The notes beneath the pieces are model-generated. The model made no database searches. It had not been told where the DNA came from and was given only the letters and a program-made list of their open reading frames with translations. Source: Paracoccus cavernae (GTDB lineage: Bacteria; Pseudomonadota; Alphaproteobacteria; Rhodobacterales; Rhodobacteraceae). From it: a stretch of DNA of 64,000 nt. Positions 38,628-49,104 of the stretch are shown piece by piece. How positions within the stretch are numbered: position 1 is the stretch's first letter; each line of letters opens with the position of its first letter. The translations under genes were made by a program, and so were the position numbers. Location of the stretch: positions 1 through 64,000 of the forward strand of contig JAUFRC010000004.1 of the NCBI GenBank assembly GCA_030410095.1. Direction: 5' to 3'.

Positions 38628-39383
38628 GCGGGCACGCCTTCGGCCATCAGCGCTTTCAGCTGCACAGGGTCGTCCGAGACGAGGAAGCCGGGAGCGCGCG
38701 TGATCCAGTGCTGCATCAGCTGCGGCGTATTGATCGTCCAGACCGAAGCGTGGTTCAGACCGATGGTGTCCGCGATCAGATCGTATTCGGCCTCGAACAG
38801 CTCGTGATGGATGCCGACGACATCGGCCAGATTGCCGACCCGATCGAGAAATGCGGCCATCCCTCCATGCGCCTTGGCCGTGCGGGCGTCGACCGAGACC
38901 AGACGCAGCAGGTCAGGGGCAACGTCGCGGACCTGCTCGACCACCGAGATGTCAAAGCTGTGTAGTGCCGAGCGTTCGTCCAGACCGGTGGCGTTGATCG
39001 CGGCGGCGGCTTTCTCGACCAGCCCGGTGTAGGGTATGCCATCCGCGTCGGATTTCAGCTCGATCCACAATTCAATCGAGGGGGCCGTGGCGAACAGCGC
39101 TAGCACGTCTTCCAGCAGCGGTGGGCATTCGTCGATCACCGCGCCGTCCGGCCCCTTGAGCCGCAGCGCGGCGCGCCTCGGGCGTCAAAGCGCGGACAGG
39201 TCCGCTGCCGGTCGTGGTGCGGTCGAGCGTTGCGTCGTGGATCACCACCATCTCGCCCGCGTCGGTCAGATGGACGTCGAACTCGACGGCATCAAAGCCG
39301 TGCGGCAGGATGTTGCGGAACCCCAGCATCGAGTTCTCGGCCCAAAGATTGCGGGCACCGCGATGTGCCATGATACGAGACAT
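38624..39383 (-). CDS. Glycerophosphodiester phosphodiesterase (AccF-like), frameshifted
   Basis: MSRIMAHRGARNLWAENSML with catalytic His in HRGARN, then AVEFDVHLTDAGEMVVIHDA (Glu-x-Asp metal ligands and second His). After a break near 39180: DVLALFATAPSIELWIELKS D and the barrel end WTINTPQLMQHWITRAPGFL VSDDP. About 252 residues, GDPD family. Cleaves phosphodiesters to an alcohol/sugar plus a sugar phosphate, which the overlapping HAD phosphatase could process. Confidence 0.78.
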
Positions 39384-39401
39384 GTCAGTCAGCTTTCTGT
39401 G

Positions 39402-40277
39402 TTAGCGGATGGTTGGGTCGAGCCAGTCGCGCAGCCAGTCACCCAGCAGCGAAATGGACAGCGTGGTCAGCACGATGATCACCGACGGGGCGAGCATGAT
39501 CCAAGGCGCTCGGGTCATGTATTCGCGGCCAAAGCCGACCATGTTGCCCAACGACGTCTCGGGCGGTTGAACGCCGAGGCCGAGGAAGCTGAGGCCGGAC
39601 TCCATCAGGATGATCTCGGGGAAGGTCAGCGTCATCGACACGATCAGCGTCGAGGCGACGTTCGGCAGGATGTGCCGCAGGTAAACGCGCCAGGGCTTTG
39701 CGCCGAGCTGCACCACTGCTCCGGCGTAGCCCTGCGCGCTGGCAGAAATCGCGAGACCGCGCGCGATGCGGGCGTAACGCTCCCAGCCGTAAAAGCCCAT
39801 CAGGCAGACGATCAGCACCATTGACGTGCCGAAAAACGCCAGCACGGCGAGCGACATGATCAGAAACGGCAGCGCGGCCTGGAAATCGGCCAGCGCCATG
39901 ACGACCTGCTCGACCCAGCCGCGAAATTGCCCCGCTAGAAAGCCGAGCGTCGTGCCGAACACGGCCGACAGTATCGTGGCGCCAAAGGCGATGACTAACG
40001 ACACGCGGACGGACTGAAGCAGCCGAGACAGAACATCGCGTCCCAGATCGTCGGTCCCCAGCCAGTGGCCGGGCGTGCCGGGCGGGGCCAAGCGCGCCGA
40101 GAGGTCCATCTTGGTGATCTCATAAGGCCGTAGCACGTCGGCAAAGATTGCAACGGCAACCATGGCGATGAGCCATAGCCCCGATAACCGGATCAGGAAC
40201 GGCACCTTCGCGCGGATGCGAGACAGGATCCGGGGCTTTGCGAAGGTCTCGGCTGTAATTGCGGATTGGTCGGTCAT
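39402..40277 (-). CDS. ABC transporter permease (DppC/OppC-like)
   Basis: 291 residues, intact. An N-terminal helix, then the conserved GTDDLGRDVLSRLLQSVRVS L entry, five more hydrophobic segments and the EAA loop LGAKPWRVYLRHILPN that docks with the ATPase. The second inner-membrane subunit of a peptide/opine-type importer. Starts 16 bp after dppB. Confidence 0.85.
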   Translation of the reverse strand: MTDQSAITAETFAKPRILSRIRAKVPFLIRLSGLWLIAMVAVAIFADVLRPYEITKMDLSARLAPPGTPGHWLGTDDLGRDVLSRLLQSVRVSLVIAFGATILSAVFGTTLGFLAGQFRGWVEQVVMALADFQAALPFLIMSLAVLAFFGTSMVLIVCLMGFYGWERYARIARGLAISASAQGYAGAVVQLGAKPWRVYLRHILPNVASTLIVSMTLTFPEIILMESGLSFLGLGVQPPETSLGNMVGFGREYMTRAPWIMLAPSVIIVLTTLSISLLGDWLRDWLDPTIR

Positions 40278-40293
40278 TTGGGATCCCTCGCGC

Positions 40294-41223
40294 TCAATGC
40301 GCGGCGGTTTTGGCGCGCAGGCGCGGGTCGAGCAGCCCGTAGGTCAGATCTACAAGAAAATTGGCGATGATCATCGACGCTGCGATCACTAGAAGGATGG
40401 TCTGCACGACTGCCAGATCGCGGTTGGCGACCGAGGTGACAATCAAGCGACCGATGCCGGGCCATGAGAAGATGCTTTCGACTACCGCCGCTCCGGCGAT
40501 GAGCGAGCCGAGCATGAAGCCGATCAGCGTGACGATCGGCACCGCCGCGTTGGGCAGCGCGTGTTTCCACACCACACCGCGCCAGCTCAGCCCCTTGGCC
40601 ATCGCAGTGCGGACATAGGGCTGTCCCAGCACCTCGATCATCGCCGAGCGTGAGAACCGCGCCATGATCCCGATCCCGCCGACGGACAGGGTGACGATGG
40701 GAAGGATCGCGTGTCTCCAGCTGTCTTGGCCGCCCGAGGGTAGCCAGCCGAGCGATACCGAGAAGATCAGCACCAGCAGCAGACCCATGACGAAGGACGG
40801 GATGGTGAAGCCAAAGATCGACAGCCCTATCACGCTGCGATCCGCCACGGATTGGCGATGCAGCGCGGCATAAACGCCGGCAGGAATGCCGATGCCGACC
40901 TTGAGGATCAGCGCGGGCAGGGTGATCGCCAGCGTTGCGGGGATGCGCGAAAGGACCAGATCAATCGCGGGAACCTGATCGCGCATGGACACGCCGAAAT
41001 CGAACTGGGCGAGTTGCAGCAGGTAGGCAAGATATTGCTGCCACAGCGGGTCGTTGAGGCCCCAGCGTTCGCGGAATGCGTCGATGGAGTCCTGCGGGGC
41101 GTCTGGGCCGAGCAGGATCACCGCCGGATCGCCGGACAGGCGCAGGACGAAGAACGCGAAGGTCATCACCAGCAGCAGGGTCAGGAGGGCGCGCAGCAAG
41201 CGGGTCAGGATGAAATATACCAT
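40294..41223 (-). CDS. ABC transporter permease (DppB/OppB-like)
   Basis: 309 residues, intact. MVYFILTRLLRALLTLLLVM start, periplasmic loop GDPAVILLGPDAP, and EAA loop LSWRGVVWKHALPNAAVPI. Six hydrophobic segments. Pairs with the following DppC-like permease. Starts 9 bp after the ATPase stop. Confidence 0.87.
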   Translation of the reverse strand: MVYFILTRLLRALLTLLLVMTFAFFVLRLSGDPAVILLGPDAPQDSIDAFRERWGLNDPLWQQYLAYLLQLAQFDFGVSMRDQVPAIDLVLSRIPATLAITLPALILKVGIGIPAGVYAALHRQSVADRSVIGLSIFGFTIPSFVMGLLLVLIFSVSLGWLPSGGQDSWRHAILPIVTLSVGGIGIMARFSRSAMIEVLGQPYVRTAMAKGLSWRGVVWKHALPNAAVPIVTLIGFMLGSLIAGAAVVESIFSWPGIGRLIVTSVANRDLAVVQTILLVIAASMIIANFLVDLTYGLLDPRLRAKTAAH

Positions 41224-41230
41224 GGGTCGA

Positions 41231-42208
41231 TCAAGTCAGCTCTGGTGCCGCCGCCGCTTGCAGCTTGAGACAGGCCGTCAGCCTGCCGCGATATAGGGTC
41301 AGCGCTGGCACCTCACTGCGGCACGCCGCGTCGGCCAGCGGACAGCGCGGATGGAATGCGCAGCCGGAAGGACGCCGGGCGGGGTTCGGAGGCTCTCCTG
41401 CAGGATGATCCGCTCACCGATGCCCTTGCCCGGACGCGGCACGGATGAGACTAGCGCTCGCGTGTAGGGGTGCTGGGGATTGCCGAAGATCTTATCCGCT
41501 GAGCCTTGCTCGACGACCCGGCCCAGATACATGACCGCGACCCGGTCGCAGAGATTGCGGACGACTTTGAGGTCGTGGCTGATGAACACCATCGTCAGGC
41601 CTTGTTCCTCTTGCAGGTCGCGCAGCAGGTTCACCACCTGCGCCTGAATCGAGACGTCGAGCGCCGAGACCGGCTCGTCGCAGACCAGAAACTTGGGCGA
41701 CATCGCCAGCGCCCGCGCAATCACGACGCGCTGGCGCTGGCCGCCGGACAGCTCGTGCGGATAGCGTCCCGCCTGATCTGCGCGCAGCCCGACTTTGCGC
41801 ATCAGCTCGGCCGCCCGCTCGCGGATCGCATCGGGACCGGCGAGGCGGTGGATGATCAGCGGCTCGGCGATCTGGTCGGCGATGGTCATGCGGCGGTCCA
41901 GCGCGGCCAGCGGATCCTGAAAGATCAGCTGCATCTCACGGCGCAGGGCACGCCATTCGGCCGTCTTGGGGTGCGGCATTGGCTTGCCCTGAAAGGTCAC
42001 GCTGCCGGACCACGGTGCCTCGATCCCCAGAAGCATCCGCCCCAAAGTGGATTTGCCCGAGCCGGACTCTCCGACGACGCCCAGAATCTCACGCTCGTGG
42101 ACTTCGAGGTTGATGCCGTCAACTGCCCTGACCATCGAGGGCGCGCAGCAGCGATTTTCCTGTGGCGTAGTGCTGGAAGAGGTCGGTGGCCTTGAGGATC
42201 GTGGTCAT
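41231..42208 (-). CDS. ABC transporter ATPase (DppF/OppF-like), frameshifted
   Basis: Starts [21 protein letters not shown]. Then Walker [16 protein letters not shown]-loop [10 protein letters not shown], signature [15 protein letters not shown], Walker [13 protein letters not shown] and H-loop VFISHD. C-terminal oligopeptide extension [17 protein letters not shown] with the four-Cys pattern. Breaks near 42135 and 41395. Stop 41231-41233; the start overlaps the previous stop by ATGA. Confidence 0.8.
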
Positions 42209-43200
42209 TGCGCCCACTCCGGCATTGCGGCGGCTTGGCGCAGCTTGGCGGCAGGGGCCGGGGCGGGGTGAAAGCAGGCGAGTTCTCCGCCTGCTGCCTG
42301 CGGCAGCAAACGGGGCGTTCCGCGCGGCAAAAATTGCTGGCTCTGCTGCAACGGGGCGAGAAAGAGCAGCCCGCGGGCAGGTGCCGCGGGTCGGGCACAG
42401 TGCCTTCGATGGGCAAAAGGCGCTGACGCGGCCCGTCGAGTTCAGGCAGCGCCTCGAAGAGGCCCACCGTGTAGGGGTGGCGGGGCGCGTCGAACAGCGT
42501 CGCGATGTCGTTCTCCTCGACGATGCGGCCCGCATACATGACGGCGGCGCGGTCGCAGACGGCCGAGACGGCGGCCAGATCGTGGCTGATGAAGACGACG
42601 GCCATGCCCGCCTCGCGCCGGATGCGGGCGAGCAGGTCGAGGATCTGGGCCTGAATGGTCGCGTCGAGCGCGGTTGTCGGCTCGTCGGCGACCAGAAGAT
42701 CAGGCTCTCCGGCCAAGGCCATGGCGATCATGATGCGCTGGCACTGACCGCCCGAGAACTCATGCGGATAGAGGTCGATGCGGGTCGCGGCAGAGGGGAT
42801 TCCGACCATATCCAGCAGACGATCGCCTCGGTCCGCGCCTCAGCTCCTTTGAGGCCGCGATGCAGCCGGATGCTTTCCATGATCTGCTTGCCGACTCGCT
42901 GCACGGGGTTCAGCGACGACGAAGGGTCCTGAAAGATCATCGCGATCCGCGCGCCGCGAACGCTTTCCAGCGTGCGAGCGGGCGCTTTGACAAGCTGTGT
43001 GCCGGCGATGGTCACGGAGCCGGACACCTTCGCCTTGGACGGAGCAGCCCCAGCGCGGCAAGCCAGGTCACGGATTTGCCGCAGCCACTTTCTCCGACGA
43101 GGCCGATTGCCTCGCCCTTTGATATTTCAAGGTCGATGCCGTGCAGCACCTGCACATCATCAAATGAAACGCGGAGGTCTTTGATCGATATGAACGACAC
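42205..43200 (-). CDS. ABC transporter ATPase (DppD/OppD-like), frameshifted
   Basis: GTG start 43200: SFISIKDLRVSFDDVQVLHG, Walker A GESGCGKSVTWLAALG, Q-loop MIFQDPSSSLNPVQRVGKQI, signature FSGGQCQRIMIAMAL, Walker B LLVADEPTTALDATIQAQIL and H-loop VVFISHDLAAV. C-terminal CSFSPRC block, then [14 protein letters not shown] by a frame change. Breaks near 43030, 42825 and 42300. Confidence 0.78.
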
Positions 43201-43269
43201 CAGCCCATCCTTTCATTTCGTGTGGATCGAAATGGGGCGGCCGCCGCGAGCCGCCCCGAGGGAGGAGGA

Positions 43270-44904
43270 TCAGACCGGCCAGTTTTCGGTGCGGAAATCC
43301 ATGGCAAAGGCCGGAGCGGCTTTCCATTTCAGGTCAGACTTCATGCCGGTGAACACCGCGTTCTGATGCAGAAGCGTGTACATCGGGTCCTCGCGCTCGG
43401 CGATTTCCAGCATCCGCGCGAATGCCTTGCGGCGCGTGGCGTGGTCGGTCGAGCTTTCCAGAACTACCGACAGCTGGTTTAGCTCGGCGTTGGTGAACTC
43501 GTGGTTCTGCTGGGCCTGACCGTTCGGGCCGAACTGGTTAACCATCGGCGTGACCGGATCATTGACGTGGTTCGATGCCGACCAGTCGCGGACGCCGCGC
43601 TCGCCCTCGCCGGCGAAGATCTGGCTCCAGTTTTCCTTCATCTGGATCTGGACGTTCAGGCCGACCTGCTGCCACATTTCTGTGATGATCTGACCGGTTG
43701 CGGTTTGGTTAGTGTAGTAGTTGTTCAGTAGGAAGTAGGGGATCTCGTCGCCCTTGTAGTTCGCTTGCTTCAACAGATCACGAGCGAGTTCGGGGTTGAA
43801 TTCCGGCACCGTCCAATCCGCGATCAGCATGTTTGAGGCAGCATAGCTGTCGAACTGCAGCCCCTTCGGCACGACGGTTTTGCCGGCCCACAAAGCGTCC
43901 ACAATCGCCTGACGATCCAGCGCATGCGTCATGGCGCGACGGACCAGCGGGTTGGCGACGATCTCGTTCTGGGTGTTGAACACCGAGATGCGGTGGTTCC
44001 AGATCGTCGACGACTGGACCTCGAGACCTGGCACGGCGGCCACGGTGTCGATTTGATCCGGCGGCAGGTCGCAGGCGAAGTCATATTCGCCCGAGATCAG
44101 ACCGTTCACGCGGCTGGCAACCTCGGGGACTTCGACGAAGCGTATGCGTTCCAGCGGTGGTTGGCCGCCCCAGTATTCGTCATGGGCAACCAGCGTCAGC
44201 GAGACGTCGGGTTTGTATTCCTCGACCTTATAGGCGCCCGTGGTAATTGGTTTGCGCGCCCAATCGGCGTAGGTCGGAGCTTCGTCCCAAGCACGCTTAG
44301 AGGTGATCTGCGATCCGGCCGAATAGAAGCGGCCAACCAGCGTGACGTCCGGCGTGGCATTGTGGAAACGGACCGTATATTTGTCGACAGCCACGACGCC
44401 GCGCAGTCCAGGCCACGTCCGGCGAGCGGTGCCAGGGATCGCGGCGGGCAGCTCTTTCGCGGATTGCGGCTTGAAGTTCTCCGGATAGAGCGTCTTGCCA
44501 CCAGCGGGCTCGGTGCCGGCAAATAGGCGTTCGTCCGAGAACGAGAACACCACATCCTCGGCGGTCATTTCGTCACCGTTGTGGAATTTGACGCCCGGAC
44601 GGAGCTTTAACTCCATCGTGGTTTCGTCGATCATCTTCCACTCGGTTGCGAGACCCTGAACCGGACCTTGATCGCCCATCCAGTTGCGGTCGATCAGCCC
44701 TTCCCAGAGGTTCGGATAGAAGATGCGTTCACCCACGTTCGACTGTTCGTCCCAGTTGTCGAGCGTATTGTTGTTCGAGATTTTCTGCACCGCGATCGTG
44801 ATCGAACGACGCGAGCCCTGAGCACGCAGAGAGCGCGGCAAGATCAGCGTGCTGGCCCCGGCAGCAGCGAGAAAGCTGAGAGATTGGCGGCGAGTGAATT
44901 GCAT
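43270..44904 (-). CDS. ABC transporter substrate-binding protein (SBP_bac_5)
   Basis: About 544 residues, intact. The ATG at 44904 gives MQFTRRQSLSFLAAAGAS, a twin-arginine signal peptide, so the protein is exported folded. Family marks: KLRPGVKFHNGDEMTAEDVV FSF and REDPMYTLLHQNAVF near the C-terminus. First gene of the operon; it defines the imported substrate (peptide, opine or sugar phosphodiester). Confidence 0.85.
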   Translation of the reverse strand: MQFTRRQSLSFLAAAGASTLILPRSLRAQGSRRSITIAVQKISNNNTLDNWDEQSNVGERIFYPNLWEGLIDRNWMGDQGPVQGLATEWKMIDETTMELKLRPGVKFHNGDEMTAEDVVFSFSDERLFAGTEPAGGKTLYPENFKPQSAKELPAAIPGTARRTWPGLRGVVAVDKYTVRFHNATPDVTLVGRFYSAGSQITSKRAWDEAPTYADWARKPITTGAYKVEEYKPDVSLTLVAHDEYWGGQPPLERIRFVEVPEVASRVNGLISGEYDFACDLPPDQIDTVAAVPGLEVQSSTIWNHRISVFNTQNEIVANPLVRRAMTHALDRQAIVDALWAGKTVVPKGLQFDSYAASNMLIADWTVPEFNPELARDLLKQANYKGDEIPYFLLNNYYTNQTATGQIITEMWQQVGLNVQIQMKENWSQIFAGEGERGVRDWSASNHVNDPVTPMVNQFGPNGQAQQNHEFTNAELNQLSVVLESSTDHATRRKAFARMLEIAEREDPMYTLLHQNAVFTGMKSDLKWKAAPAFAMDFRTENWPV

Positions 44905-44925
44905 ATCGGCCTCGTTTGATTTCAC

Positions 44926-45269
44926 CGAAGGCAGCTCCGGTTCGATGAGTAGGCGAATAGAGTGCCGCTACGACGGATTGATTGCGGAGCTGTGACGGTT
45001 GTGAGAAACATTTTCCGAGAAAGCGCACCATGTCCGAGTTATCGCTACTTTGATCGTCGGCACCGGCTTCCGCACGAGCAAGGCCAGCGGCCGGTCGTGA
45101 AAGCTAACATGTTGCAGCTGCACCGCGATCGGGGACCGGGTTCTGGAAGATCGCAAAACTGTCGGTTGTGTCCCCCATCGTCGCGCTTTCGTCCGTCAAG
45201 AGTTCAGGGAAGACGAAAGCCGGCGACAGAATCTATTCTCTTTTGGGAGGGTTTGGGATCACTCAAACA
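44926..45269. other. Region upstream of the ABC operon
   Basis: No gene recognised. It should hold the operon promoter. No AccR/LacI-type regulator gene is visible next to it, unlike the Ti-plasmid acc operon. Confidence 0.35.
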
Positions 45270-45539
45270 TCACGAGCTGCAGGGCTCTTTCCAATAACCG
45301 CGCCGGCGTTTGGCGGCCTCGATTGCAGTGAGCGCGGCCATCGCCTCGGCCTCGGTGGCAAACCAGGCGATGCGGCTCTGTCCGCTGGTGCCGATGCGGC
45401 CCCAGGCGCGGATCAGGCTCCATTCGCCAAAGAGGTTCGGGGTCGCCTCGAGCCGGTAGTAGCGGGCGAGGTTCTTGGCGGGGATGCGCTTTTCGAGATA
45501 GCTCTGGCTCACAGATGGAACCTCCGGGCGATCCGTCAC
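45270..45539 (-). CDS. WGR-domain protein
   Basis: 89 residues. Core ARYYRLEATPNLFGEWSLIR AWGRIGTSGQSRIAWFATEA contains the W-G-R-x-G motif of the WGR fold, often DNA-binding (PARP, plasmid proteins). C-terminal helix EAMAALTAIEAAKRRRGY. Intact stand-alone domain, frequent on alphaproteobacterial plasmids. Confidence 0.8.
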   Translation of the reverse strand: MTDRPEVPSVSQSYLEKRIPAKNLARYYRLEATPNLFGEWSLIRAWGRIGTSGQSRIAWFATEAEAMAALTAIEAAKRRRGYWKEPCSS

Positions 45540-46047
45540 CCAGCCGCCCCGAGCCTGCGGGGCTGCGAGCTAAATGGTCGCGGCCGCCGGTGAGGGCGGA
45601 CGCACGGACCGGAGGATGCGCGGCCGGTTTGCGCTTGGTGCTTCCAGCCGCGCGTTCAGGCGTTTGCAGGGCAAAGGGCGGCGCCCGTGCCTACCCGCCG
45701 GCAACCAGAAGCATCAACCGCCGCCCGTCCGAGGCAACCAGTTCAAGCCCGTCGACACCGGTTCTGGCCGCTGCAACCTGAGGGGGCATGGCGACATGCA
45801 GGGAGCGTCGACGTGTTCGGCCCATAGCTGCATAGTCGAAAGCTGCCGCTCAGGTTTGCCCCCGAATGCGGCGCGAAGGTTTGCTATGTGGGAAGCCTGC
45901 CGTTTGCAGGTGCAGGAGGAAGTCTGCCTGAACCATCCCGTGATCGTCCAGTTGAGTGTATGCGGCCTATCGAGCAGGCCGCGGCGCGAAAGCCAGCGCT
46001 GCTGAGGGCAGGAATGAGCCGGCATTTACGCCGACCCACAAGCCTTT
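45540..46047. other. Region between WGR gene and esterase
   Basis: No complete gene. A minus-strand stretch near 45710-45790 reads VAAARTGVDGLELVASDGRR LMLLVAGG then stop and may be the tail of a lost gene. I cannot assign it. Confidence 0.3.
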
Positions 46048-47220
46048 CTATTCGAGTAAAGACGAACATGCCTTTTCTTCAAAACTAAGATAGCTCCCAA
46101 ACGATGCTGAGTCCCCGAACGGTAGGATCTGCGTCGCCCAAAAGCCGCCAAGGCCGTTCTTCCGGTCGATCCAGTAGAAGAGGTTCGCCAGCCCCGCCCA
46201 GCCCAGAGCCCCTGCCGGACGACCGGTCGGAGCGTCCTCGTCGTTTACCATGAAACCATAGGACCAGGACTTCGACTGACCAGGAAGAAATCGGCAGCAT
46301 TCGAGAGCGTCGATATCACCCCCGGCAGCGGGGTGACTTTGAGATCGCCAAGGTGGTTTTGCTCGGCCATGGCCACCGTTTCAGGGCGCAGCACCTGACC
46401 ATGATCGCCCCGACCATCATTCAGCCACATGCGGATGAAGCGCATGTAATCGCCCACCGTGCCGTAAAGCCCGTGGCCGCCCATATGGACTTCGGGATCG
46501 GCAGGAAGCTCGAAATCAATGGCCTCAAGCGTGCCGTCTGCCCCGCGTTGATGCATCCCTGCCAGACGCGCACGCATGGCATCGGTCAGCTCGAACCCCG
46601 TCTCGGTCATGCCGAGGGTTCGAAGATCCGCTTTGAAAAACCGCGCCCAAACGCTCGCCTGTGATCCCCTCGATCACCTGACCCAGCCAGTCGATGTTCG
46701 AGCCATATTCCCATTTTTCACCCGGATCGAACAGAAGCGGGGTCATCAGTGCGGCTTTTGAGGCCGTGATGATGCTCGGCTGGTCCTTTTCTTCGGCGAG
46801 GCGCTTGTAGGTTTCGTTGAAGAAATCATAGCCGAACCCCGCGCGGTGCAGCAGCAGATCCTTGGCGGTGATCTGGCGCTTGGGGGCACGCAGGCGCGGT
46901 TCGCCATCTGCCTCGAACCCGTCGATGACCTGCAACTGGGCAATCTCGGGCGCATAGCAGGCAGCGGGCGCGTCGAGATCGAGTTTGCCAGCCTCGACAA
47001 GCTGAAGGGCCGCCGTGCTGGTGATCGCCTTGGTGGTCGAGAACAGGGCGAAGACGCTGTCCGTGGTCATCGGGTTCGGGCGATCAAGGCGCCGCAGACC
47101 CGCCGCGCCCTCATAGAGGTTACCGTTCCGGTCGGTCACCATCGCGACGACGCCCGGTACAGCCGGCGTGGCAGAAACGCTCTGGCTCAGGACATCATCG
47201 GTATTGAAAATCTTGTTCAT
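46048..47220 (-). CDS. Class C beta-lactamase-like serine esterase, frameshifted
   Basis: [25 protein letters not shown], then the nucleophile motif S-x-x-K in [21 protein letters not shown]-x-N-like [17 protein letters not shown] and, after breaks near 46625 and 46270, [22 protein letters not shown]. About 390 residues, beta-lactamase/EstB family. The gene follows a Baeyer-Villiger monooxygenase by 60 bp, so it probably hydrolyses the ester or lactone that enzyme makes. Confidence 0.78.
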
Positions 47221-47280
47221 CTTGGGCTCCTGAATAGGGGATGATCGCTCCACCGCGTCAACCGGCGGAGCTGGCCTAGA

Positions 47281-48952
47281 TCAGCTGGGTTGTTCGATAT
47301 TGCTGCGGCCAAGGGCGAAACCGGCATAACCGTTCGTCGCCGCCTCGCTGCATTTCGCGCGATAGGTGCCGACGCCGCCGGTATAGGACAGGACGCGGCG
47401 CGGTTTTCCCGGCACATTTGAGCCGGTGTACCACGAGTTCGTGCGCGAGATCAGGTTGGCATTGGCGGTTTCGTCATGATGTTCGACCCAGGCATTCTCG
47501 CCCTCAAGCGTAGGCTCGATCAAGCCCTGATCGCTTCCTTCCAGATGCCGGATACAATCGCTGATCCATTCGGTCTGCTGCTGCAGGCAGGTCGTCATAT
47601 TGCAAAGCGCGGCTGAAGGCGCCAGCGGTGCGCCAGTCATGAAGAGGTTAGGAAGCCGTACTTCATCATCCCGAAGGTGGTGCGAATGTCCTTGGCCCAT
47701 TCCTCGCGCAGCGAGAGGCCGTTCCGACCACGAATATCGATCCGGCAAAGCGCGCCCGAACCTGCATCGAAACCTACCGCCATGATGATGATGTCGAGCG
47801 GATAGACCGTGCCATCCTCGAGCCTAATGCCCTCGGGGACAATTTCGGCGATGCCATTGTCGCGCAGGCTGACGGCGGTGACATTCTCGCGGTGGTAAAC
47901 CTCGAGATAGTTGGTCTCCAACGGAACGCGATGCGTTCCGAACCCATAATCGCCGGGCTTCGGGACCAGAATGTCGATCAGCTTTGGGTCCTTCAGCCGA
48001 TCCCGCATCTTTTGGCGCACGAATTCCGAGATTTCCTCGCTGACATCCTCGTCAAAGAACATCTCTGCGAATGACGACAACCACAGCTTCAGCGAGCCGT
48101 CGGCATGGATCTCCTCCAGCACCGCGAGGCGCTCAGCGGGCGTAAGGTCATGCCATTTATGTTCGAAATCATATTCGAAGCCAGTGAAGGTATGGGGCAG
48201 GTTCTGACGCAATTCGTTCAGCCGCGCCTTATACCATGCGGCCTCATCTGGCCCGTATTTCGGGTTCTTCATCGGCAGCACATATTGAGGTGTGCGGACG
48301 AAAACATGCAGCGAACCGACCTCGGCGGCGATGGTCTGGATTACTTGAATCCCGGTCGCTCCGGTGCCGATCACCCCCACGCGCTTGCCCGCAAGATCAA
48401 GCCCCCACGCGGATAGCGCGCCGTGTGCAGGATCTTGCCCTTGAAGCTCGCTTGCCCCGGGAAACGATCCTCAAGCGGGGCTGATAGCATACCGGTACAG
48501 CCAATCAGGAAGCGCGTCTCGATGACCTCGCCTTGATTGGTGGTGACGCGCCAGATCTGGCGGGTCTCGTCGAACTTGGCTGCTGTGACCGTGGTCGAAA
48601 AGCTGATGTCGCGGCGCAGGTCCAGCTTGTCGGCGATGTAGTGCATCCAGCGCTCGATCTCGGGCTGGGCCGGGAAACGCTCGCTCCAGGTCCAGCCTTT
48701 GTAGAGGTCTTCGTCAAAGAGATATTGATAGATATAGGCTTCGCTGTCGAATTTGGCGCCTGGATAGCGGTTCCAATACCAGGTCCCGCCGACGTCGCTG
48801 GCGGTATCGCAAGCATGGGCTTTCAGTCCCTGTGCCCGCAATTGGTAAAGCTGATAAAGTCCTGCGACGCCGGCCCCGATGACCAAAGCATCCAGCGTTT
48901 CGGGAATGGGGTTCCGGTCCGCCACTGGGGCGGGTTGACGTGAGTCCAGCAT
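47281..48952 (-). CDS. Baeyer-Villiger monooxygenase (flavin), frameshifted
   Basis: N-terminal FAD Rossmann motif GAGVAGLYQLYQL with DVGGTWYWNRYPGAKFDSEA (family signature), the BVMO fingerprint FKGKILHTARYP, then the NADPH Rossmann GTGATGIQVIQTIA and C-terminal NLFMTGAPLAPSAALCNM. Breaks near 48400 and 47640. About 555 residues, like phenylacetone or cyclohexanone monooxygenases. Converts ketones to esters with O2 and NADPH. Confidence 0.85.
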
Positions 48953-49104
48953 GAGATCCTCCTAGATGACCGCTCATTGCGGTCGACGTCAGGCGTTTGC
49001 GCGGGACCTCCCAATCCCGATGCGCATCGCCCGTGACCATCAGCCTAGCGCGCCATCCGGTTCGGTCTTGAAGATCCGAGAGGGATTTTTTGAATGATCC
49101 ATAG

